Notes: generated by a model not told the origin, from the sequence alone. Shown: positions 1 through 9,403, counted from the first letter of the stretch. The stretch is 64,000 bases of DNA from CAJBVG01 sp044337515 (GCA_044337515.1 JBIINK010000001.1:116641-180640), one strand, 5' to 3'. Numbers and translations: made by a program.

Positions 1-1881
1 CTCTATTGGCATAGGGTCGGTCGGTATTTCCCCACTTCCTATTTTTGTAACTACTTTTTCTACTTCTGGGAATTTTTCTAAAAGTATTTTTGCAGTAGCT
101 TGTGTAGTTTGAATGGTGGTATTTAAATTACTACCCGTAAGTACACGGGTATCAACCGCAAAATCTCCTTCTTCTAATTCAGGAATAAATTCCCCACCCA
201 TATTTGCTAAAATAATTATTGCGATAACAAATGCGCTAAAGGCAGCAATTACGGCAGTCTTTGGGTAACCCAAAACTTTGGTAAGTGCAGCTTGATAAAA
301 TCTTTCAATTTTTATCATTACACGATCTGAAATATTCGGTTCGTGTTTTAATTTTTTACTGATAAATAGCGAGCTCATCATCGGCACATAAGTAAGCGAC
401 ATAATGAATGCCCCAAGTAATGCGAATGCAACAGTAGATGCCATAGGACCGAACATCTTACCTTCAATTCCTTGTAATGAAAATATAGGAAGATAAACTA
501 CTAAGATGATGATTTGTCCAAACACCGCAGAGTTCATCATTTTTGATGCGGAACCATTTACTTCCGTATTCATCTCTTCTTGTGTGAGGGAGGTAATTCC
601 GCTAAATCGTTTGGAGTGACTGAGCTGATGCATAATGGCCTCCACAATGATGACGGCTCCATCTACTATCAAGCCGAAGTCGATGGCTCCTAAGCTCATT
701 AAATTGCCACTCACACCAAATAAATTCATCATGATGATGGCGAATAACATGGCAAGTGGAATAACAGATGCAACGATTAATCCCGCTCTTAAATTTCCTA
801 AGAAAATCACGAGTACGAAAATTACAATCAGTGCTCCTTCAATTAAGTTTTTTTCTACGGTACCAATTGCATTGCCAACCATTTTACTACGATCGAGGAA
901 AGCTTCTAATTCAATGCCTTCGGGTAATGTTTTTCGAATCTCTTCAATTCTGTTTTTAACATTTACAATTACTTCTGAAGAGTTAGCACCTTTCAACATC
1001 ATTACTACAGCACCTGCTACTTCTCCTTCGGCATTATAACACATCGCACCATAGCGAATGGCTTCAGAGAATTGAACTTTCGCCACATCACGTATTCGCA
1101 ATGGATTTCCATTCGAATTGTTTTTAATCACCACGTTCTCTATGTCCTTGAAATTTTTCAAAAGACCTTCAGATCGTATATATAATATCCCTTCACCACG
1201 CTCAATGTAAGCTCCGCCTGTATTGGCGTTGTTGGTATTTATGGCATTGAACACATCTGTAATGGTTACTCCATTGGCATGTAATTGTGCTGGGTTGATA
1301 CTAACTTCGTATTGCTTTAATGAACCTCCAAAGCTCGACACATCTGCAACACCTTTTACCCCGATTAATTGTCGGCGGATAACCCAGTCTTGTATGGTTC
1401 GTAAATCAGCTAAAGAGTATTTGTTTTCATATCCTTTTTTCGGACGAACAACGTATTGATAAATTTCACCTAAACCGGTGGTTACAGGAGCAAGCTCCGG
1501 ATTGCCAACACCATTCGGTAAATCATTTTGTACTTTTAATAAACGCTCCGCGATTTGTTGCCTAGCCCAGTAAATATCTACATCGTCTTCAAAAACAATG
1601 GTTACTAGCGATAATCCAAATCGAGAAAAACTTCTGATTTTTTTTATGCCAGGGATATTACTATTGGCTTGCTCTATTGGGAAGGTTATTAATCGTTCAA
1701 CGTCAGGCGCCCCAAGTGCCGGACTAATCGTAATAATTTGTGCCTGATTATCTGTAATATCTGGTACAGCATCAATTGGCAGTCGAGTCGCTTCGTAAAT
1801 ACCCCAAACAATTAAGCCTAAGGTAAAAAGTGCGATTATCAGTTTCTGACGAACAGAAAATGAAATAATAGCATTTAACAT
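1..1881 (-). CDS. Heavy-metal efflux RND pump, CzcA/CusA family (C-terminal part beyond window)
   Basis: Translating the minus strand from the ATG at 1881 gives 627 continuous codons that run off the left edge, so this is the N-terminal 60 percent of an inner-membrane RND transporter usually about 1,030-1,450 residues long. The protein starts with an amphipathic leader and TM1, contains the early DAVPDITD segment, and has the TM4 motif DFGLIVDGAVIIVE near residue 400, the proton-relay signature of the heavy-metal (HME) subgroup. Members export Cu(I)/Ag(I) or Co/Zn/Cd with a periplasmic adaptor and an outer-membrane channel; neither partner is in the window and the substrate cannot be decided. 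The small secreted protein upstream (1997-2386) is oriented the same way and may be the operon leader gene. Confidence 0.93.
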   Translation of the reverse strand, partial: MLNAIISFSVRQKLIIALFTLGLIVWGIYEATRLPIDAVPDITDNQAQIITISPALGAPDVERLITFPIEQANSNIPGIKKIRSFSRFGLSLVTIVFEDDVDIYWARQQIAERLLKVQNDLPNGVGNPELAPVTTGLGEIYQYVVRPKKGYENKYSLADLRTIQDWVIRRQLIGVKGVADVSSFGGSLKQYEVSINPAQLHANGVTITDVFNAINTNNANTGGAYIERGEGILYIRSEGLLKNFKDIENVVIKNNSNGNPLRIRDVAKVQFSEAIRYGAMCYNAEGEVAGAVVMMLKGANSSEVIVNVKNRIEEIRKTLPEGIELEAFLDRSKMVGNAIGTVEKNLIEGALIVIFVLVIFLGNLRAGLIVASVIPLAMLFAIIMMNLFGVSGNLMSLGAIDFGLIVDGAVIIVEAIMHQLSHSKRFSGITSLTQEEMNTEVNGSASKMMNSAVFGQIIILVVYLPIFSLQGIEGKMFGPMASTVAFALLGAFIMSLTYVPMMSSLFISKKLKHEPNISDRVMIKIERFYQAALTKVLGYPKTAVIAAFSAFVIAIIILANMGGEFIPELEEGDFAVDTRVLTGSNLNTTIQTTQATAKILLEKFPEVEKVVTKIGSGEIPTDPMPIE

Positions 1882-1884
1882 ATG

Positions 1885-2009
1885 TAAATTCTAAATTTTA
1901 AATTCTAAATTATTTATCTGTACAAAGTACAATGTAAATTGTATTAAGTACAAGTTTCGAGTTACGAACTACGAGTTTCGAGTTACGAACTACGAGTTAC
2001 GAGTTACGA
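1885..2009. repeat. Heptanucleotide tandem repeats
   Basis: Two short arrays lie here. One is of type TAAATTC (about 1885-1912) and the other of type CGAGTTA/CGAACTA (about 1955-2009, roughly eight 7-bp units). The second array overlaps the 3' end of the minus-strand gene ending at 1997, so its last codons and TAA stop are made of repeat units. Related 7-8 bp arrays with other sequences occur in many gaps of this window. Confidence 0.8.
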
Positions 2010-2386
2010 AATTTAGGTGGTTGGAATATTTCCTCTAGGAACTGATCGCCTAGTAGAGGGGAGTGGTATTGTGTTACTTGATTATTCGTTTCTACGTAAG
2101 GAGTTACAATGCAATAGTCATTATTGTGAATTTTGTCGACTTGAGCGATGATTAACTTACAATCGTTATGCGATTTAAAGGGTAATTTTTGGTCTTCTTT
2201 AAAATCATCATCAACTACAGTAGCCTTTACATAATGTATATTGATAAAATCTAGTATGCTTAGGTTGTCAGCATTTTTATGCTCTATATAATGAGAAATA
2301 AAATTCCCTAACTTCAATAGCTCAGAAGCTTCTGTGGTTCCTAATAAGTAGAAACTAATGGCGATATAGGTGATGATTTTCTTCAA
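1997..2386 (-). CDS. Small secreted protein of unknown function next to the metal RND pump
   Basis: About 129 residues. The TTG at 2386 is chosen as start because it gives a normal signal peptide (two lysines, then a hydrophobic ITYIAISFYLLG segment). An in-frame ATG at 2467 would add 27 residues that do not look like protein. The mature part contains a region reading KLPFKSH, a pattern I associate with small secreted proteins preceding CusA/CzcA-type pumps in Bacteroidota; that association is from memory. It is co-directional with the pump 116 bp downstream. The function is unknown; a role in periplasmic metal handling is inference from position only. The C-terminal RNS and stop lie inside a 7-bp repeat array. 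Confidence 0.65.
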   Translation of the reverse strand: MKKIITYIAISFYLLGTTEASELLKLGNFISHYIEHKNADNLSILDFINIHYVKATVVDDDFKEDQKLPFKSHNDCKLIIAQVDKIHNNDYCIVTPYVETNNQVTQYHSPLLGDQFLEEIFQPPKFRNS

Positions 2387-2469
2387 CAATTCAAAAATAG
2401 TAAAAAATGGCTCAAAATTGGTTTCAAGTAATATGAAATAAACTGAACAGGGATTTTTAGCCCCCAAAC

Positions 2470-2516
2470 AAGATTTCTACACTTCGACGTTTCTACACTT
2501 CTATATTTCTAAAATC
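2470..2516. repeat. 8-bp tandem repeat upstream of cca
   Basis: About five degenerate 8-bp units of the type TTCTACAC/TTCTATAT fill the gap between the divergent genes. The same unit reappears near 20300-20340 and 20675-20715. No clear promoter consensus can be separated from the array. Confidence 0.6.
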
Positions 2517-2532
2517 ACTATCTTCGTGCCCA

Positions 2533-3942
2533 ATGAAGCATTTATTAAAAAATCCAATATTTAACGTTGTTTCCGAAGTAGCTAAAGAGCATAAAATACC
2601 AGCTTTTGTAATTGGTGGTTTTGTGCGCGATTTGCTGTTGAATAGGAATTCCAAGGATGTTGATTTTTTAATATTAGGGAATGGGATTGAGTTTGCGGAA
2701 CTAGTAGCCAAGAAAATCGGAAAAGGTACAAAGGTCAATGTATTCAAGAATTTCGGTACAGCACAACTTGTTTTTCAGGATTGGGATATTGAGTTTGTAG
2801 GTGCTCGAAAAGAGTCGTATCGAAGTGATTCTCGTAAGCCTATTGTAGAAAATGGTAGTTTGCAAGACGACCAAAACCGTAGGGATTTTACCATTAATGC
2901 CATGGCCATCAGTTTAAATGCAGTGGATTATGGACAATTGATAGATCCATTTAATGGACAAGAAGATTTAAAAGCGAAGATTATCCGTACGCCTTTAAAT
3001 CCAGACATCACCTATTCTGATGATCCATTAAGAATGATGAGGGCCATTCGCTTTGCATCGCAGTTGAAATTCACAATTGAGGATGAATCATTTGATGCTA
3101 TTAAAACTAATGCACACCGTATAGACATTGTTTCTAAAGAGCGTATCACTGATGAGCTTAATAAAATCATCTTATCAGAAAAACCATCCATTGGATTTAC
3201 ACTATTATTTGATTCGGGGTTATTAAAATTGATTTTCCCCTTAATGGCACAACTGCATGGAGTGGAAACAATAAAAGGGAAAGCGCATAAAGATAATTTC
3301 TACCATACCTTGCAAGTGCTTGACAATATTTGTAAGAGCACAGAGGATTTGTGGCTGCGATGGGCAGCAATACTACATGATATTGCTAAACCTGCTACCA
3401 AGCGATTTGAAGATGGTACAGGCTGGACATTCCACGGTCACGAGGATAAGGGAGCTCGTATGGTACCAAAGATATTTAGGGACTTGCGTTTGCCACAGAA
3501 TGAGAAGATGAAGCTCGTGCAGAAATTAGTACAGTTGCATCTTCGCCCCATTGTATTGGCGCAAAGCACGGTAACAGATTCGGCAGTAAGGCGTTTATTA
3601 TTTGAAGCGGGTGAAGAGATAGATGATTTGATGACACTTTGTAATGCAGACATCACTACGAAGAATGAGTATAAAATTAAGAAGTATAAGAACAATTTTG
3701 AACTGGTAAAGCAAAAATTGATAGAGGTTGAAGAGAAAGATAAGTTACGAAATTGGCAACCTCCAATTGATGGGAATGACATTATGGAATACTTCGGAAT
3801 TCAGGCTGGTAGAGAAGTAGGAATCATTAAAAATGCCATTCGAGAAGCGATTTTAGAGGGCGAAATTCCTAACGAAAAGCTTGTTGCTTTGGACTTTATG
3901 TTCAAGCAAGGCGAGCAATTGGGATTAAAACGAAAAAAATAG
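2533..3942 (+). CDS. cca: CCA tRNA nucleotidyltransferase
   Basis: This enzyme adds or repairs the 3'-terminal CCA of tRNAs using CTP and ATP. The 469 residues begin with the class II nucleotidyltransferase head: GGFVRDLLL at residues 28-36 and the metal-binding pair D42/D44 in KDVDFL. The RRDFTINAMA motif (about residues 117-126) and the DPLRMMRAIRFA neck motif follow. An HD domain (AAILHDIAKP, HGHEDKGA) occupies the second half, as in the CCA enzymes with 2',3'-phosphatase-type HD domains. Length is normal for the family. The next gene starts 49 bp downstream in the same direction. Confidence 0.97.
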   Translation: MKHLLKNPIFNVVSEVAKEHKIPAFVIGGFVRDLLLNRNSKDVDFLILGNGIEFAELVAKKIGKGTKVNVFKNFGTAQLVFQDWDIEFVGARKESYRSDSRKPIVENGSLQDDQNRRDFTINAMAISLNAVDYGQLIDPFNGQEDLKAKIIRTPLNPDITYSDDPLRMMRAIRFASQLKFTIEDESFDAIKTNAHRIDIVSKERITDELNKIILSEKPSIGFTLLFDSGLLKLIFPLMAQLHGVETIKGKAHKDNFYHTLQVLDNICKSTEDLWLRWAAILHDIAKPATKRFEDGTGWTFHGHEDKGARMVPKIFRDLRLPQNEKMKLVQKLVQLHLRPIVLAQSTVTDSAVRRLLFEAGEEIDDLMTLCNADITTKNEYKIKKYKNNFELVKQKLIEVEEKDKLRNWQPPIDGNDIMEYFGIQAGREVGIIKNAIREAILEGEIPNEKLVALDFMFKQGEQLGLKRKK

Positions 3943-3991
3943 CACAAAAAATAATTAGATTTCTTTATTTTGTATAAAGATTAATAGCACT

Positions 3992-4576
3992 ATGGCCGTT
4001 TATAAATTTAGAGTGAGTTTCGAGGATTATGATGATATCAGTAGAGATATTGATATTAAATCGAACCAAACTTTTGCCGATTTTCATAAAGCAATACACA
4101 AATCCATTTCTTTTGATGGAAATGCTTCGGCATCTTTTTACATGAGTAATGATTATTGGCATAAAGGCAAAGAAATTACACACCTTGAAAAAGATGTAAA
4201 GACCGAAAGTGTAAACTTGATGGAAAAATCTCAATTGAAAAATTTCATTGTAGACCCCCATCAAAAAATATATTATGTATTCAATTTTGAAAAACCTTGG
4301 ACTTTCCATGTAGAGTTAATTAAAATTGTAATTAATGAAGACGCTAGTGTTTCTTATCCACTATGCACAAAATCTAATGGTGAAGCACCAAAACAATTTG
4401 GAAACACCCCAATTATTGCCGCTGCAGAAAACGATGATCTTGATTTCTTAAATGTGATGGAATATGCAGTTGATGAAGAAGATCGTGATGAAATGGGATT
4501 TGATGATGAAGCCGGTGAGGAGGAAGAAGAAGGAGAGAAAGATGAGTTTGCAGGGGAAGATTTTGAGGAGATATAA
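3992..4576 (+). CDS. Plasmid pRiA4b ORF-3-like protein
   Basis: 194 residues, cytosolic, no signal peptide. The pattern YKFRVSFEDYDDISRDIDI followed by a TFADFHKAIHKSISFD segment is typical of the pRiA4b ORF-3-like fold (also the IS1096 TnpR-like passenger family), here as a stand-alone chromosomal gene. The last 45 residues are extremely acidic, with long runs of Glu and Asp, and are probably disordered. In Bacteroidota this family commonly sits beside cca or miaA as here, but its biochemical role is unknown. Confidence 0.85.
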   Translation: MAVYKFRVSFEDYDDISRDIDIKSNQTFADFHKAIHKSISFDGNASASFYMSNDYWHKGKEITHLEKDVKTESVNLMEKSQLKNFIVDPHQKIYYVFNFEKPWTFHVELIKIVINEDASVSYPLCTKSNGEAPKQFGNTPIIAAAENDDLDFLNVMEYAVDEEDRDEMGFDDEAGEEEEEGEKDEFAGEDFEEI

Positions 4577-4668
4577 TGTACAGTGTATTATGTATTAAGT
4601 ACTAAGTACAATGTAAACTTTGCATAATAAATAATACATAATACTTAATACATTGTACGTAATACATA
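4577..4668. repeat. Inverted pair of 7-bp repeat arrays
   Basis: Units like TGTATTA/AGTACAA run rightward directly after the stop codon. Their reverse complements (TAATACA/TTGTAC) follow up to the miaA start. The two arms can fold into a long imperfect hairpin. The array reaches the miaA ATG, leaving no room for a separate promoter, so miaA is probably read through from upstream or transcribed from within the repeat. Confidence 0.7.
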
Positions 4669-5559
4669 ATGCATTTTAAAACCCTTATTCTTATAGTCGG
4701 TCCAACCGCAGTAGGTAAAACAGCACTCGCTGTATTGCTCGCAAAACACTATAATACCGAAATTATCTCCGCAGATTCTCGTCAGTTTTATAAGGAATTA
4801 GAAATTGGTACAGCTAAACCCGATGCTGAAGAATTAAGTCAAGTTAAACACCATTTAATAAATTCCCATTCTTATAAAGATTTAGTAGATGCTGGCACAT
4901 ACGAACGTTTAGCACTAGAAATTTTATCCGAGCTGTTTATTACAAATGATGTTGTAATAGCTGTTGGTGGTTCTGGTTTATACATACAAGCATTATGTGA
5001 AGGCCTTGATCCTGTTGATTTACGAGATGATGAGCTTCGTGCCGAACTTTCTAAATACAGCACAGAAGAATTACAAGAAAAGCTAAAGCAATTAGATCCA
5101 GAATATTTCGAAATCGTTGATCAACAAAATCCACAACGATTAATGAGAGCAATTGAAGTGATTACGTTAACAGGCAAAACCTATACGAGTTTAAGAACAG
5201 GGAAGAAAAAAGATCGTTCTTTTAATATTATTAAAATGGGTTTAAATGATGATCGTGCAGTGCTTTACGATCGCATAAATAAACGTGTAGATAAGATGAT
5301 CGAAAATGGATTAGAAGAAGAAGCAAAATCATTCTATCCTTTTAAAGATGAATACACCTTACAAACCGTTGGCTACACCGAGTGGTTTGATTATTTCGAT
5401 GGCAAGCATACTAAGGCGGACGCTATTGAGTTAATTAAAAGAAATTCGAGGCGATATGCAAAGAGACAATTAACTTGGTTTAACAGAGACACGGAAATTA
5501 CTTGGTTTACCGTACACGATTTCCCTAAAATAATAGAACATATAGCGCTAAATAAATAG
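4669..5559 (+). CDS. miaA: tRNA dimethylallyltransferase
   Basis: MiaA transfers a dimethylallyl group to A37 of tRNAs that read UNN codons. The 296-residue protein has the P-loop GPTAVGKT at residues 11-18, the DSRQFYKELEIGTAKP motif, VGGSGLYIQAL, and the C-terminal TVGYTEW plus RRYAKRQLTWFNR segment that binds tRNA. Length is typical. The stop codon is followed after 1 bp by the MFS gene, indicating co-transcription. Confidence 0.97.
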   Translation: MHFKTLILIVGPTAVGKTALAVLLAKHYNTEIISADSRQFYKELEIGTAKPDAEELSQVKHHLINSHSYKDLVDAGTYERLALEILSELFITNDVVIAVGGSGLYIQALCEGLDPVDLRDDELRAELSKYSTEELQEKLKQLDPEYFEIVDQQNPQRLMRAIEVITLTGKTYTSLRTGKKKDRSFNIIKMGLNDDRAVLYDRINKRVDKMIENGLEEEAKSFYPFKDEYTLQTVGYTEWFDYFDGKHTKADAIELIKRNSRRYAKRQLTWFNRDTEITWFTVHDFPKIIEHIALNK

Positions 5560-5560
5560 C

Positions 5561-6799
5561 ATGATTTCCAAGATACTTCGCCCTTATCGTTTAATTGAAA
5601 AATCTGTCATCAATATGATTGTTGCAGAGTTTTTCATTCAAATGGTAAATGCTGCGATGATGATGGTACTTAATATCTATTTAGCTAAGAAAGGATATTC
5701 GGATCCAGAAATTGCAGATTTTATTTCTTGGAGATTTTTAAGTGTAATGGTATTGGCATTCCCATTAGGCTTATTTATAAAAGGTCGGAAAATCGTACCA
5801 TTCTTTTACATTGCTTCCATAGGTGTTTCCTTATTTAGTGTTTTAATTTTATTGTCTGTAGAATATGCACACCCGCTGTTGGTTCATATATCATTGGCAT
5901 GTTGGGGTATCTCGTATGCTTTTATGCAAGTATTAGCCTTGCCCTACATATTGCGAAATACATCATCAGAGAATCAAAGTGCTGCCATTTCATTAAGTTA
6001 CTCTACCTATAGCTTTGCTATGATTAGCACAGGTACAATGATATATTTATTGAATTATTTCAATCCGATTTTTTTTCATGAATACCAATCGTTATTACTT
6101 ATATCAGGCTTATCGGGAATCAGTTTGTATTTTGTTTGGCGCATGGGGAAATCGGAAGTAATTCCCAAAGTAGAAGGAAGTAGAAAGGACTTAAGTGGCT
6201 TCGATTGGAAGGTAATTGCAATGGCCATGACACCCTCGCTTATTTTAGCCATTGGTGCAGGATTAACAATTCCGTTTATCAATCTTTTTTTCTTCAAAGT
6301 ATTTAATATGAGTGCGGAGAAGTTCGCCATTGTGAATGCATTCTCTTCAGTTACGGTTGCATTTGCTGCCTTGTTAGTTCCTCATATTAAAAAAAGATAT
6401 GGGTACCGAATTGCCATTACTCGTACACAAACTATCGCTGTAATTTCTCTTGCACTATTAGCATGTACCGAATATTATAAAGTAGAAGGTTGGGCATATT
6501 TTGCTGCTGTGTTTTTCTTTTTACTACGCCAACCCTTAATGAATATGGCTGCTCCAGCGGCATCGGAGTTGGTGATGAATTATGTTGGTCCGAAAAATCA
6601 AGAGATTATATCTGCATTAACTGCATCGATATGGTCGGGGAGTTGGTTCTTTAGCGCAATTATATTTAGAGTGCTACGAAATTCGGGGATGATGTATGCA
6701 AATGTGTTTTTAATAACTGCAGCACTCTATGCATTTGGAGTATTCTGGTATTATTTGCTCATCAATAAATACGAGAAGAAGAATTTAATTAACTCCTAA
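5561..6799 (+). CDS. MFS-type transporter
   Basis: 412 residues with about 12 hydrophobic helices and a typical MFS layout of two six-helix halves separated by a polar loop near residues 205-215. A family and substrate cannot be assigned from the sequence. It starts 1 bp after miaA, so it belongs to the same transcript, but no functional link is obvious. Its last 11 bp overlap the 3' end of the convergent gene at 6789-7298. Confidence 0.8.
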   Translation: MISKILRPYRLIEKSVINMIVAEFFIQMVNAAMMMVLNIYLAKKGYSDPEIADFISWRFLSVMVLAFPLGLFIKGRKIVPFFYIASIGVSLFSVLILLSVEYAHPLLVHISLACWGISYAFMQVLALPYILRNTSSENQSAAISLSYSTYSFAMISTGTMIYLLNYFNPIFFHEYQSLLLISGLSGISLYFVWRMGKSEVIPKVEGSRKDLSGFDWKVIAMAMTPSLILAIGAGLTIPFINLFFFKVFNMSAEKFAIVNAFSSVTVAFAALLVPHIKKRYGYRIAITRTQTIAVISLALLACTEYYKVEGWAYFAAVFFFLLRQPLMNMAAPAASELVMNYVGPKNQEIISALTASIWSGSWFFSAIIFRVLRNSGMMYANVFLITAALYAFGVFWYYLLINKYEKKNLINS

Positions 6800-7298
6800 G
6801 TATTTCTACTCTACCATTAGGGTCTAAACGAATTAAACTCGATTCTAAAAATGCATCTTGCATTGCACAGGTAAAAATAGTTGATTCTTCTAGCATCGTT
6901 ACATCTTCATCATTTATAGCACAAAGCAGAATTGGCATTCTGAACTTTCTAATAAACTGCTGCAATTCACCTTCACGTACAACACGAATTTGAATACTAG
7001 TATCTGGCATTATTGCTGACGGAGCAAGGTTCTTGCCACCTATGCTAGTTAATACAATTGGTTTTTCAGAGAAGTCAATAATGTCGTATGCTAAAGGATT
7101 CAATTCAGCAATATAACTTTCTAAACGGTTCGAGCTATCGAGTATTAACTCAAATGATTGTTGATACTCTTTATATTTAGCTACTGTTTCTTCGTGATTT
7201 GCTTCCAATATTACATAGTAATGATCTTCTACTTCTAATCCTATGTAGTGATTAGTTTTTAAAGTTTCTAATGCTTTTGGTAGATTGAAGTTCTGCAT
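6789..7298 (-). CDS. Divergent Sua5/YrdC-fold protein
   Basis: 169 residues, shorter than Sua5/TsaC (about 190-210). The middle and end keep the framework of threonylcarbamoyl-AMP synthase: the LAPSAIMPDTSIQIRVV segment corresponds to the LPPSAIPxD region, KFRMPILLCAINDED replaces KFRKPIVSTSANISG, and ESSLIRLDPNGRVEIL matches the terminal SSIIKL..G.V.IIR block. The STSAN nucleotide-binding motif is lost (LLCAI), and the N-terminal substrate motifs are not recognisable, so ordinary TsaC activity is doubtful. It lies 1 bp downstream of a glycosyltransferase gene in the same operon. Its function is unknown. Confidence 0.65.
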   Translation of the reverse strand: MQNFNLPKALETLKTNHYIGLEVEDHYYVILEANHEETVAKYKEYQQSFELILDSSNRLESYIAELNPLAYDIIDFSEKPIVLTSIGGKNLAPSAIMPDTSIQIRVVREGELQQFIRKFRMPILLCAINDEDVTMLEESTIFTCAMQDAFLESSLIRLDPNGRVEILRS

Positions 7299-7299
7299 A

Positions 7300-8433
7300 T
7301 TATTGCTTGACTAATTCTTGATAAACTTGCATTAATTCTTTGGCAATATTAGAGTGTTCGAATTTTTTAGCATACTCTTTACCAGCAGCAATTTGTTCGG
7401 TATTGTCTTCTGCAAGTAATTTGTTAATTGCTTTTGTTAGTGCTGGCACATCATCCGGACTAACATAAACTGATGATGGACCACCTGCTTCTTCTAAGCA
7501 TGAACCTGTTGCAGCAATTACGGGAACACCACATTGCAGTGCTTCAATTATTGGAATGCCAAAACCTTCAAATCTTGAAGTATATATAAATAAAGAGGAC
7601 AAATGATATACTATAGGAAGTTCATCAAAAGATATTTTATGTAAAAATATTACTCGATGTTCTAGGTTATATTTAATCAAATATTGTTTGATTTCTTCTA
7701 CATATGATTTGGGTTTTCCGATAATAACTAAAGGAATGTTTTCATCAATATCTTTTAATGCTTGAACAATTTGAAAGGCATTTTTCCTTGACTCAATTGT
7801 CCCTACATTCAAAATAAATTTTTCGGGTAATTGATATTTTACTCGAACAGTCATCAACATCATCGGGTTTATTTCTTGATGAAATATATCCGAACAGGAT
7901 TGATATACTACACGAATTTTCTTCTCATCAATTCCGAAAAAGTGAATAATATCTTTTTTTGTTTGTTCTGAGATGGCAATAATAAGATCAGCCACTTCAC
8001 AAGCTTTCTTAAATTTAGTTTCGTAAATTTTACGATCGGTTGCTTTATAATATTCCGGAAAGCGTTTAAAAATTAAGTCGTGTATGGTTACTACAGTAGG
8101 AATGCCTGTTTTTTCAATGCCTGCAGGTAACTCATGACTTAACCCATGAAAGAGATCAATTTTATCATGAATGATATCTGATTTTATGCCATACCTACGC
8201 CATAGTGATGGGAGTAATTCATAAAAAAATGATTTAGGAATTCGAATGTGTACTTCTGAATGTTGAGGTAAGTTTAAAAACTTAATTTGATTTTCGTTTG
8301 GAACTGTAGGGTTGTATAAATACAATGAATGTTGAGGGAATTCGTCTGCCAATATCTTTATCGTAGATCGGCTGTAATTACCTAATCCAGTAAAGTTTGA
8401 AAAAGCACGCTTGGCATCGAAACCGATCTTCAT
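7300..8433 (-). CDS. Glycosyltransferase family 4 (GT-B fold)
   Basis: 377 residues. The N-terminal domain has the MKIGFDAKRAF..TGLGNYSR opening typical of GT4 enzymes that act on cell-surface glycans. The C-terminal Glycos_transf_1 domain includes ILNVGTIESRKN near residue 200 and the donor-binding EGFGIPIIEALQCGVPVIA motif (EX7E) near residue 290. It should transfer a sugar from a nucleotide-sugar donor at the cytoplasmic membrane face; donor and acceptor are unknown. It is the first gene of a two-gene minus-strand operon with the Sua5-like protein. Confidence 0.9.
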   Translation of the reverse strand: MKIGFDAKRAFSNFTGLGNYSRSTIKILADEFPQHSLYLYNPTVPNENQIKFLNLPQHSEVHIRIPKSFFYELLPSLWRRYGIKSDIIHDKIDLFHGLSHELPAGIEKTGIPTVVTIHDLIFKRFPEYYKATDRKIYETKFKKACEVADLIIAISEQTKKDIIHFFGIDEKKIRVVYQSCSDIFHQEINPMMLMTVRVKYQLPEKFILNVGTIESRKNAFQIVQALKDIDENIPLVIIGKPKSYVEEIKQYLIKYNLEHRVIFLHKISFDELPIVYHLSSLFIYTSRFEGFGIPIIEALQCGVPVIAATGSCLEEAGGPSSVYVSPDDVPALTKAINKLLAEDNTEQIAAGKEYAKKFEHSNIAKELMQVYQELVKQ

Positions 8434-8510
8434 AAATTGTAAATTGTAAATTGTAAATTGTAAATGATTTGTAATTGTATTTACAATTTACAATTCACAA
8501 TTTACAATTA
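8434..8510. repeat. Inverted pair of 7-bp arrays (TAAATTG / CAATTTA)
   Basis: Four TAAATTG units at 8436-8463 face about four CAATTTA-type units at 8478-8510. The arms are complementary and fill the whole dapD-glycosyltransferase gap. The fold could end or attenuate transcription from dapD into the glycosyltransferase gene. Confidence 0.8.
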
Positions 8511-8513
8511 GTT

Positions 8514-9332
8514 TTATACTGCTACATTATATTCTCTCAACGTTTCGTTCAACGATGTTTTTAGATCTGTTGATTCTTTACGTTTACCTATAATTAAAGC
8601 ACAAGGTACTTGATATTCGCCAGCTGGGAACTTTTTAGTGTAAGAGCCAGGTATAACTACCGAACGAGAAGGAACATAGCCTTTATATTCTACTGGCTCA
8701 TCGCCCGTTACATCAATTATTTTAGTAGATGCAGTAAGTACAACGTTTGCACCTAATACAGCTTCTTTCTCTACACGTACACCTTCAACAACAATACAAC
8801 GAGAGCCAACAAAGCAACCATCTTCAATAATAACAGGTGCTGCTTGTACTGGTTCTAAAACACCACCTATACCAACACCACCACTTAAATGTACATGTTT
8901 ACCTATTTGCGCACATGAACCTACAGTTGCCCAAGTATCTACCATAGTGCCTTCGTCAACAAATGCACCAATGTTAACATAAGAAGGCATCATAATAACA
9001 CCTTTAGCTAAGTATGCTCCATAACGAGCAACCCCATGAGGTACCACTCGAACACCTGCTTCTACGTAATCTGTTTTTAATTTCATCTTGTCATTAAAAA
9101 CAAATGGGCCTACCTTAATTTCTTCCATTTTAGAAATAGGGAAATATAAGATAACAGCTTTTTTAACCCAATCATTCACATGCCATCTGTTTAATACAGG
9201 TTCAGCAACACGTATTTCACCTTTATCGAGTTTCTCAATTACGAATTCAATAGCCTGAATTACATCCGGATAGCTGAGCATGTTTCTATCTTCCCATGCT
9301 TTCTCAACTAATTCTTTATATTTATTAATCAT
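8514..9332 (-). CDS. dapD: 2,3,4,5-tetrahydropyridine-2,6-dicarboxylate N-succinyltransferase
   Basis: 272 residues. DapD carries out the succinyl-CoA-dependent step of lysine/diaminopimelate synthesis in the cytosol. The sequence shows the N-terminal helical domain, then the left-handed beta-helix hexapeptide region (GAYLAKGVIMMPSYVNIGAFVDEGTMVDTWATVGS and later GSRCIVVEGVRVEKEAVLGANVVLT, residues about 105-205) and the C-terminal PSRSVVIPGSY motif. Length and motifs are standard. Its presence implies the succinylase branch of DAP synthesis. Confidence 0.96.
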   Translation of the reverse strand: MINKYKELVEKAWEDRNMLSYPDVIQAIEFVIEKLDKGEIRVAEPVLNRWHVNDWVKKAVILYFPISKMEEIKVGPFVFNDKMKLKTDYVEAGVRVVPHGVARYGAYLAKGVIMMPSYVNIGAFVDEGTMVDTWATVGSCAQIGKHVHLSGGVGIGGVLEPVQAAPVIIEDGCFVGSRCIVVEGVRVEKEAVLGANVVLTASTKIIDVTGDEPVEYKGYVPSRSVVIPGSYTKKFPAGEYQVPCALIIGKRKESTDLKTSLNETLREYNVAV

Positions 9333-9357
9333 ATGCTGTATTTTTGATTCCTATTTA

Positions 9358-9365
9358 CAAAAGTA
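9358..9365 (-). promoter_or_regulatory. Probable -7 box of dapD
   Basis: The minus strand reads TACTTTTG, a full match to the Bacteroidota TAnnTTTG element, 26 bp before the dapD ATG. No good TTTG is seen 19 bp upstream, so the upstream half of the promoter is weak or absent. Confidence 0.45.
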
Positions 9366-9403
9366 ATTTTTTTATTGAACATCAACGGTAAATATAAGTT
9401 TCT

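Noticed and set aside
635..1459. Plus-strand open frames of 134, 63 and 78 codons
   Set aside because: They run antisense to the RND pump, whose minus-strand frame is continuous with family motifs over the whole segment.
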